From Dichomitus squalens LYAD-421 SS1 (taxonomy: Eukaryota; Basidiomycota; Agaricomycetes; Polyporales; Polyporaceae): a stretch of 27,497 bases of DNA. Numbering within the stretch: the first letter of the stretch is position 1; each line of letters begins with the position of its first letter. The notes below the pieces were generated by a model. The model had not been told where the DNA came from, made no database searches, and saw only the letters and a program-made list of their open reading frames with translations. The stretch lies in assembly GCF_000275845.1 (NCBI RefSeq), contig NW_006766925.1:3532-31028 (forward strand). The letters are read 5' to 3'. Position numbers and translations under genes: made by a program. Below, one piece after another: positions 20,470 to 27,497 of the stretch.

Positions 20470-22121
20470 CTACAACTTATCTTCGCTCTCTTCACTGTCA
20501 TCCTCGTAGAACGAGAGCTGGGCCTCCAAGGACCCAATAAAGCGGCTGGTGTTCCTTGACATCTGAGGTTGGAACGCAACTTCTCCGAGTGACACTGATT
20601 CGGAAGAGTCATCCAGCTTGCGCTCAGCCTTCTGCAAATTGATGAGGAACCTCGATGTGAGGATGGAGGTCAGTCTAGATTCAGCATGTCGGTGAGAATT
20701 TGGCAGTGGGGTGCAACGCAAACATACGGTTCCTCGAGCAAAGCGACGACACTTGTTACGAAGAATGGACGAGCGGCGACCTGGAACAGGTCAGCAAAAG
20801 ACCATGATACGAAGGCGCAGCTCACCCCAGTCAGAGTGAATGACAGGTGGAGAATGTTCAAGATGAGCAATGTCCTGTAATTTCAAAATGAACAAACTGG
20901 ATGGTGGAATGCTAGGCATGGCTGCATCTACTCACATGAAGTACACGGTCCCTGTGGTCATGTGAGGCAGTGCCTCAGTGCTGATTCATCCGGCTTGAAC
21001 GGTGAGTTCGAGTACGTACCATCTAGAAGAATGATGCTTGCGAAGGTCTTCCTTCCGGGTCCGCCCTCACGGAGAGATAGCTTGGCGGTTGCATATGTGC
21101 GGTACCAGGTGACATACAGAACGACTAAATCAGATGCGATCAAAGAAGATCGCGTCACCACCTCCACTGTCGTGCTCAATTTCAGAATGTGCATTTGATA
21201 AACAGGGTCCTGTGAGCCGTGCACGTACGTCTGCCATCCGCGGCGTCAGAAAGCACATCACGGAGCCGTATGAGCAATTGCTTACTTCACGGTTGCGCTT
21301 GCCGATATCGGAGTACTGACGATGACACCTAGGACCGGGTCGCTGACAACTGACAGCTTGTGTAGGTTGCCCTATCCGGGGAGTTTATTGCTACCCAAGC
21401 GTGCAAAATCCGGTGTACGCACCCACATATTTGTGACGATGGGTACCGACGCAAGAGCAAAAACGCTTGCGGATACAAGCCACCGACACGGATATGGGGA
21501 CAGCGCATATGATCTGAGCGCTGAGAATGCTGCATGACGAAGTTGCTGTTCAGAGTTGTCAACTCCAGACAGAGCATAGGGCAGTCCCGTACCAGCCCAT
21601 GGGAGGTACTGCAAGGCGCCCAACACGCTCGCAGCAACAAAATCGGAAAATGCACTATGTATGCGTCAAAAAATATTATGGAAAAGTATGAAAATCACTC
21701 AGTACCTCTGCTACAGTGTCAAGCATTGATTTTCGAACGCAAACTGTATAATGACATACCTTTACAGACGAAGGAAGAGGGGCCAGATTTATACATTGCG
21801 CCGCGAGAGTGATATATCGGTTCAACACAAACAAGACTGCCGCCCCGGACATGTGGCCGCTCGTCCAGAAGAGTGCAACCTCGTTGCCGAACGTGAGCGT
21901 ATAATCGTAAGCCAGCAGTGCTGCATAAGACGGCGCAATCGGCTCGTGAGCACGTGCACGGTCTCCAATTCATTCATGAGCGACGAACCAGAGGAGGCAA
22001 ATGTCCAGCAATTCGCGAAGCTGAATATGAGCAAATGGGTTAGATCGAGTGTGGGGGTATTAGCACTAAGCTATACTCACAAGGTCCTATATGCGATCTG
22101 GACCTCTGAGTTGCCCGCCAT
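20470..22121 (-). CDS. DUF6533 seven-helix membrane protein, copy 4 (13 exons, 320 aa)
   Basis: Exons in transcript order: 22081-22121, 21989-22020, 21760-21920, 21706-21707, 21593-21654, 21423-21529, 21286-21371, 21229-21230, 21020-21166, 20936-20951, 20826-20874, 20728-20780, 20470-20674. Total 963 nt, open. It starts MAGNSE rather than MADNSE. The signature reads ALLAYDYTLTF, EVALFW, FVLNRY. The long exon 9 (147 nt) carries a REGGPGRK loop where copy 2 has RERERERE. Exon 12 is one codon shorter (VAARPFFVTSVVALLEEP) and the tail ends EDDSEESEDKL. Exon 3 ends SSVK instead of SSVE, but its donor (GTATGT) is intact. Confidence 0.9.
21229..21230 (-). other. predicted 2-nt micro-exon AC (exon 8, copy 4)
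   Basis: In this copy the acceptor GGCAG at the end of the 55-bp intron 21231-21285 is the only AG near that position, so no longer exon can be drawn. The next intron (21167-21228, GTACGT to GACAG) is 62 bp. The join gives KL before EVVTRSSLIASD. Confidence 0.75.
21706..21707 (-). other. predicted 2-nt micro-exon AG (exon 4, copy 4)
   Basis: It is flanked by a 52-bp intron (21708-21759, CTTGACACTGTAGCAG end) and a 51-bp intron (21655-21705, GTACTGAG to CATAG). The joined codon is AGT, giving VK-S-AFSDF. Confidence 0.75.
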
Positions 22122-22217
22122 ACTGAAGTTCGGCAGCAGCAGCACTGCAGGCGCAGAGGAAGGGTAAAGGCCTTGAAGCAATGAATTATTGCCTGTGCAT
22201 TTCGCCACCACGAGACC

Positions 22218-22229
22218 TATATGTATACA
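22218..22229 (-). promoter_or_regulatory. TATA-like box of DUF6533 copy 4
   Basis: On the minus strand it reads TGTATACATATA, about 100 bp upstream of the ATG. Confidence 0.45.
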
Positions 22230-22819
22230 TGCTCACTTACACATCAAGGGCCTGTTCGGAGTTGGCAGTCAGAGGCACATTCTATATGACGAAGTATCAG
22301 CGATCTGCCAGGGCGGTGGGATATCGACACGAGGGACTGGGTTTGGCCTATTTTCGCTATCTCTACGCTCAATCCGTCTATAGAGAAGTGGATGAAGATA
22401 TCCGGGTGACGTTGGCGCTGCATTCCCAGCATCTTATCAGCCACTTAAGCTCTTGATTTCTCCAATCGTGATCTCGTATTGAAGAAGCATCCCAGGAAGG
22501 CTATTCGTACCTCGAACACTGCTTTGGTCCTGCCCTAGCAATGGACACCTGATCAATGGACCCAGAGGCTCGGTAGTAAACATGCACATCTCGTAATGAG
22601 GGAATCGCGGGATTTACCTCAGCCCGGTGGGCGGAGATCGTGTTGAATACTGTCTGAGTGTCCGGACCATAGCAGGGGAAATCTTGTGTACAGTCTGAGC
22701 ACTGGTACATTCAGGGTAAAAGAATCCATGTATGCTCAGGCTGAGTATAGAAGGCGGCATATATGCGGTCTCATACCGCCGACTCGGATTGCGAGGTGTT
22801 ACAAGTGAAACACAGAGTT

Positions 22820-22831
22820 CCCTAACCCTAA
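22820..22831 (-). repeat. short interstitial telomere motif CCCTAACCCTAA
   Basis: Two perfect CCCTAA units lie in an intergenic stretch. This is too short for an array and may be chance or a scar of end repair. Confidence 0.5.
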
Positions 22832-22954
22832 GTCTCGTTGAAGTCGTGGCAGATCAGCATGTCATACATTAGTCTGAAGCAGGTACTGCTTTACTCACCG
22901 AAGGCTAGGTAGGGCAATCAAGCAGTCACAAAGCTCGGTGCACCTCTGATTTAC

Positions 22955-22990
22955 CGTCACGTGGCAGGCGACACGTCGGCGTCTGAGCGG
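22955..22990 (+). promoter_or_regulatory. CACGTG motif upstream of family A remnant
   Basis: It reads GTCACGTGGCAGGCGACACG and then GGCGTCTGAGCGGC. It is a diverged form of the motif at 6618 and 18611, followed by the same GCGTCTGA and CGACTCGGA strings as at 6646-6670. Confidence 0.4.
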
Positions 22991-23900
22991 CGACTCGGAA
23001 TTGATGGAAACGGCTACACTTTCTATTTCTATCTCCTTGATTATGCTCGCGCATCCTCGCTCATACCCCTGAGCTGCATCTTGGTCTTGCTGCTTAGTCG
23101 ACGCCGCAGTCAAGCCCTCCTTAGGCGCTCGAATACACTCACCCTCTTGATGTTTGTCGCAGGACCTATGCGAGGCTGCTCACTGATATGCAGGATACAG
23201 TGCGAATTGACACCATGGAAAAGAGATCATGCAGGAGTAGGAGACGAGGAAGAAGGAAATACATGGAATACGGTGGTAAGCTTCCAAGGGAACAGTGGTG
23301 GGGGCAGTCGATTATGGTGTTGTCGGTATGTTGACCCTATATGCTTAGTAGTTGACCAATGCATGCCGATCGTGGTTCGGACTACAGCAGGCGTTTGTGC
23401 ACGGTGCATCGGCGATGCTGGACCTGGCATAGGACGGACTCGATCCGGAGAAGCTGCTAGTGAGATACGTCAGTATACTGCGGTCTGCCCTTGCATGTCA
23501 ACACGAGCTATCTCTTGGGCTTCATCTGATACTTACGTGTCAGCTCGCCGTCTTACATTCATACTCGACTCAGGGGCAGAAGAGAGGCTTGGGATTGGTC
23601 CGCTTGTCCTCACGTCGTCGGATTTTGAACGCGGGGTAGTCTAGGTACGCCACGAGGCTGCCGATTCCGTCCACCCTCCCACCTTAGGCCGAGCTTCTCC
23701 CATTTACGAAGGCCGTCCGGGGATTGAGGCTCGAGACTTTCCTGTTGTCGGAGGGGTCACTCCACCGCGTCCCTCATCACGACCGTTCGTGGCCTTGCAA
23801 TGACCATTCTGTACCGAACCGTTGTCACCAATCGTCGTGACTCTGCCATAATTGTGCTCGACATCTCTAGGCTGGCTGTGTTAGCGTTCTGGGTGCGAGA
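22990..23900 (+). pseudogene. family A remnant upstream of DUF6533 copy 5
   Basis: The GTCGACGCCGCAGTCAAGCC block near 23098 followed by a GCAGGACCTATGCGAGGCTGC block matches 7577-7670 and 19280-19350. The 3' part near 23690-23850 matches the hydrophobic-tail region of other copies. A 227-codon plus-strand frame (22961-23644) starts inside the promoter-like motif and crosses these blocks in varying register. It looks like a fortuitous open frame across a pseudogene, although a rearranged real gene cannot be excluded. Large internal deletions make this the shortest module. Confidence 0.4.
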
Positions 23901-24321
23901 CTTGCAGTCTTAATAAGGCAGTGAGATATCCTAGCTTGGTCTCTATGCTAGTGCCGTATCGTGTTAGCTAGTCGAGCCCTCGCCGTCATAAGAGCGAAGC
24001 CTTGATGGGGAACTCCAATGCAATTATGAATACGGTACATGCGGATTGCCGAAAGACCGCGGGGCAGTCAGGATGGACGAGCTGTTGACTCTCATCCCCA
24101 GTATCCCGCGAGTACGTCGGCTGGTTGACCTACATGTCGATTTCCTTGCATAGCGAAATTGGATTCTGTGGAATGACATGTTACAGTCCTGTTCGCTACC
24201 CATAATCTATGTACAAAGCATATAGGCATATGGTAGAAAGGGCGCGGGAGATCGGGCGGTTCAAGACAACACATCTACACGCGGATGCACCACTGAAGAC
24301 AGGTCTATCGAAAGCGCTTGC
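23901..24321. other. 3' flank of DUF6533 copy 5, no gene seen
   Basis: The last 120 bp before the stop codon resemble the 3' flanks of copies 1 and 3 (TATGTACAAAGC, GCGGATGCACCACTGAAGACA versus ATGGATGCACCATTGGAGACA). The more distal part is unmatched. Confidence 0.45.
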
Positions 24322-25969
24322 CTACATTGCATCTTCGACCTCGTCCTCTCCGTCTTGGAAACCGTCACGAAACGACAGCTGGACTCCCAAAGACCCAATG
24401 ATGCGGCTGGTATTCCTCGACGTCTGCGGTTCGAAAGCAAGTTCCCCGAACGAGACCGACCTGGACGAGCCCGCGAGCTTGCACTGGGCATTTTGCAAAT
24501 CAATGAGGAATCTCGATGTCAGGATAGCGGTCAAGCTAGACACGGTGTCTTGTTGAGAATCTGGCAGTGGGATGCGATGTGTACTTACGGTTCCTCGATA
24601 AAACTGATAACGCTTGTGAACAAAGTCGTTCCGCCCTCAGCGACCTGGGAATTGTCAGCAAGATACCGTCATGCTAAAGTGTAGCTCACCCCGGTCAGCG
24701 TAAACGTCATTTGCAGGACGCTCAAGACCAGCAGCACCCTGTGGATTCCAGAAAGTGAGAACGTCGGTTGATCTAGGCATGGTTTCATGCACTCACATGA
24801 AGTAAATCGTCCCTGTGAAAAGTGAGCGCGTAAGATCATACTCATCAGGCTCAGGTAATAACCTGTAAGACACACCATCTAGGAGAAGGATCCCTGCGAA
24901 AGATTCCTTGCGAAGGCTACGGAGAGATAGCTTGGCAGTCTGATATGTTCGGTACCAGGTAACAAAGAGGACGACCAAATCAGAGGCGATCAAAGAGGAT
25001 CGCGTTGCCACCTCCACTGTGATGTCTCGCCTCAGTATGCGTCTCTGCTAATCATAATCCTGTGAAACGTTCGCCTACATCTTTCATCTGCAACGTTAGA
25101 CATCGTACTAGAGCATTGGCACCGCAAACTTACTTAAGGACTGTGCTCTCCGCTATTGGATTAGTGGGTAGGATTCCCAGTTCCGGATCATTGACAAATG
25201 ACAATCTGTACAGGTTGCCCTTTTAATGGAATGGAAATCTCAGCTTTGCGAAGACATATATAATCCAGAATACGCACCCACATATCCGTGACAATGGGCA
25301 CCGCAGAGAGTGCGAAAACAGTCGCTGAAACAGGCCATCGATAGGGGCATGGACATAAGGCATACGACCTGAGCGCTGAGAACGCTGTGCAACAAATCGG
25401 CTGTCAGAGACCCTGTCGACTCTATCCAGAGCGCGGAGCAGTCACGTACCAGCCCATGGGAAATACTGAAAGGCCCTGAACACATTCAGAGCAACAAACA
25501 TAGAAAAAGCACTGTGTATGCGTCAGAATGCGTAGTCCGGAGTCTATGGATATCGCTGTATACCTCTGCAACAATGTCAAGCATTGATCCGCCCACGCTA
25601 CACGTAGAAAGACATACCTCCACAGATGAAGGGAACGGGAACAAACCAATAATTTGTGCTGTGAGAGTGATGTATCGGGTTAGGAGAAACAGGATTATCG
25701 GTCCGGACAGGCGGCCTCCCATCCAGAAAAGTGTGACCTCGCTGCTAAACGTGAGGACGTAGTCGTAGGACAATAGTGCTGCGGATGAGGACGCATTCCG
25801 CTCATGAGTACGAGGGCGGCGGTCATTGCCTTCATGAGGAACAAACCAATGCAGGCGTATGCCCAACAATCACCGAAGCTGGACGAAATTATAGTGGGTA
25901 CATGACGTGCAGGGGCTACGGCACTTACAATACATCGTACAAGGCCTGAACCTCTGAATTGTCTGCCAT
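24322..25969 (-). CDS. DUF6533 seven-helix membrane protein, copy 5 (13 exons, 322 aa)
   Basis: Exons in transcript order: 25929-25969, 25847-25878, 25618-25778, 25564-25565, 25450-25511, 25278-25384, 25134-25219, 25079-25080, 24876-25016, 24797-24812, 24690-24738, 24589-24644, 24322-24535. Total 969 nt, open. The signature reads ALLSYDYVLTF, EVTLFW, FLLTRY, with threonine replacing the asparagine of the NRY motif found in the other four copies. It groups with copies 1 and 3 (MGGRLSG, LSLRSLRKESFAGILLLDG). Helix 3 is more diverged (SAFSMFVALNVFRAFQYFPW), and the tail ends DGEDEVEDAM. Confidence 0.9.
25079..25080 (-). other. predicted 2-nt micro-exon AT (exon 8, copy 5)
   Basis: The 53-bp intron 25081-25133 must end at GAAAG, skipping a CAG seven bases upstream. 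The next intron (25017-25078, GTAGGC to CACAG) is 62 bp. The join gives KL before EVATRSSLIASD. Confidence 0.65.
25564..25565 (-). other. predicted 2-nt micro-exon AG (exon 4, copy 5)
   Basis: It is flanked by two 52-bp introns (25566-25617, CTTGACATTGTTGCAG end; 25512-25563, GTATAC to ACACAG with CTGAC). The joined codon is AGT, giving VE-S-AFSMF. Confidence 0.75.
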
Positions 25970-26870
25970 GCTGAAGTGTTGCAGTGGTAGTACTCCAGGC
26001 CCGGAGCAGAGGTATCGTGTGATGCTGGTAGAGAAAGTGTGTCGCTTGGGTGAAACATGCCATGATGAATCTTTATGTACACGCCCTGAGACGCCGTTCG
26101 TACCTAGGGCCAGAGACCTGCCCACGAAGTGCTTCTTCGAACGATGTATCAGCGACCTCTGGTGGCGGCCAAATGCTAGTTCAAAAATGGACGCTGTTCC
26201 ACATTAGTATGTCTGTCGTTCCATCTGCAAAGGCAACTGTATGAAGGTACGAACAAGTGGCAGGATCCGCAGATCAGGCCCCTGAGTCGACCGAATCCAT
26301 TGCAGCGTCGCCAATTCTTCTCTACAGCGACCTGAGCTTGCGATGCCTGAGTTGATCAGCTTCCGTGGTGTCATGTCGAGTATGATTGAGACAGATAGAT
26401 GCGTACCTCGTTGATTGCCATGACATTGCGCCGAAAGAAGAGTATGGAGGCTGTGTGCGAGCAACTTACTTATCTTTGTTCTACATATTGAGTTGAGCAG
26501 GACGGGAAACTGCCCTGACGGGAATGTTTCATCAGCTTTTGAAAGATTTCAGATCCCGTGGCTGGTCACGTCAGCCCGTGGCGGGAAAGCATCACGTCGG
26601 ATTATGTCCGGGAGCTGTGACTGCTGCTGTATCGCGGCCGCGGTTCACTGGGAGCGAAATCTATATGCGTTCACGTTGGGTACAAGATTAGGATATACGC
26701 GTGACCTTACTGCGGTGATGTAGAGCAGGCGGAGTCGTTAGAATCATGGCATAGCAGCGGTTCGATTCTCCGCGCAAGGCAGTAGACTACTCATAGTATA
26801 CAGTATATGTAAGCCTTGTAGGCCTGGACTCGGTGCAATGGGGCTCCAGACGCGTGAGAACGCCTGCCGT
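25970..26870. other. 5' region of DUF6533 copy 5, no gene seen
   Basis: Some strings match the upstream regions of copies 1 and 3 (ATCAGCGACCT, AAAGGCAACTGTATGAAGG versus AAGACAGCTGTATAAGGG, AGGATCCGC versus GGGATCCAC). No supported coding sequence is present. Confidence 0.45.
26068..26080 (-). promoter_or_regulatory. weak TATA-like site of DUF6533 copy 5
   Basis: On the minus strand it reads GTACATAAAGATT, about 105 bp upstream of the ATG. It is less TATA-like than in the other copies but at the same position. Confidence 0.3.
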
Positions 26871-27497
26871 CCACCCGATTCGTCACATGTCACACTTCCC
26901 GTGCCAGTGCGCCGTGACAAATTGCACGCGGCGGGCGTTCAAACGTCCGCCCGACTGTTCAAACGCAGGAGATTTGTGCACTTGAGACAGCGCCCTCCAG
27001 ACCTACCTGATGACGCCTTTGGTGGAGATTGGCAGCGCCCGCTAGCCGATGTTCAGGACATGTGATAGAGACGCTCGCCGCTATATCGAGATTTGTCCGA
27101 TTCCGATTATCTTGGCTGCATTATCATCTAAGCGACACGATTGCGATTGAATTTATGAGCCCGACATGGTCCTTCAGTGGTACAACGTCAAATCGTCCTT
27201 TCTGAGGTGCTTTCAGGCTGTAAGTTGGGGCAGGATAGATGGCAGGCCTATTAGGGTTACTGACATTCCGTTACGTTACTAAGTATAGCCGCATGCTGCG
27301 GGTGGGAACGTCAAACTTTATCGCCGCTTTGTGCTGCTTGTCTTGAGCTGCTGGGCGTTAGGATGGGTGTCAGATGTAGAGCTATGAGGCAGCCCAGAAT
27401 ATGTCCGGATGGGAGGAGGAATGTGGTAAGGCTGATATTTCTCCTTTGCTAGTCGCCTGTCACTAATTCTTCACATCTGACTTGCAGAGTGAGCTTT
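26871..27497. other. possible start of a further family A module, cut by window end
   Basis: The string CGATTCGTCACATGTCACAC near 26878 resembles GGATTCGTCACGTCTCACGTGG near 6609, in the position expected for the next family A promoter (about 0.9 kb beyond a DUF6533 start). The 75-codon plus-strand frame at 26838-27065 crosses this motif and is probably not a gene. Nothing else is recognisable to the end. Confidence 0.3.

Larger units (their letters stand above)
22122..22945. other. 5' region between divergent DUF6533 copy 4 and family A
   Basis: The first 540 bp match the upstream region of copy 2. From about 22700 to 22945 nothing coding is seen. The stretch includes a short CCCTAACCCTAA telomere-type motif. 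Confidence 0.5.

Noticed and set aside
4098..25969. CRISPR array or bacterial operon interpretation of the repeated blocks
   Set aside because: The repeats are kilobase-scale paralogous genes with spliceosomal introns, not short regularly spaced repeats, and no ribosome binding sites or cas-like genes are present.
26738..26779. tRNA-like signals (GGTTCGATTC B-box and TGGCATAGC)
   Set aside because: The A-like and B-like boxes are almost adjacent, the T-stem does not pair (GCGG against CTCCG fails), and no acceptor stem or anticodon arm can be drawn.

Overview
The window looks like basidiomycete nuclear DNA, most likely from an Agaricomycete such as a polypore. This rests on many short GT-AG introns of about 50 to 65 bp, on genes of the DUF6533 seven-helix membrane family (known mainly from mushroom-forming fungi), and on TTAGGG-related sequence at the left end. 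There is no bacterial-style gene packing, rRNA or convincing tRNA. The species cannot be named from this sequence.

The core of the window is a tandem array of five DUF6533 genes, all on the minus strand: 4098-5734, 9934-11598, 15794-17430, 20470-22121 and 24322-25969. I assembled a 13-exon model for each by eye. All five have the same exon order, read without a stop codon and give proteins of 320 to 324 residues, so all appear intact. The frame holds in every copy only if two introns flank a 2-nucleotide exon, and this happens at two separate places in each gene. These two dinucleotide micro-exons, kept in all five paralogs, are the most striking feature. The copies fall into two subtypes that alternate: 1, 3 and 5 are alike, and 2 and 4 are alike. 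Their upstream regions alternate in the same way, which suggests that a two-gene unit was duplicated.

Between the DUF6533 genes, on the plus strand, lie copies of at least two other sequence families that I do not recognise. Family A recurs in every module and is riddled with stops and frameshifts. Family B occurs twice: it is broken near 702-1500 and open as a 220-codon frame at 7737-8399. The array therefore appears to have grown by segmental duplication of modules holding a plus-strand A (or A/B) gene and a minus-strand DUF6533 gene. The DUF6533 member stayed intact while its partners decayed.

The left end carries two inverted-repeat elements. One of about 700 bp (1-701) encloses a telomere-like array. 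The other (2756-3007) is a 252-bp MITE with a 9-bp target duplication, inserted in a family A remnant. A tandem, partly decayed gene cluster with telomere-like repeats would fit a subtelomeric or otherwise fast-evolving region, but that placement is an inference.
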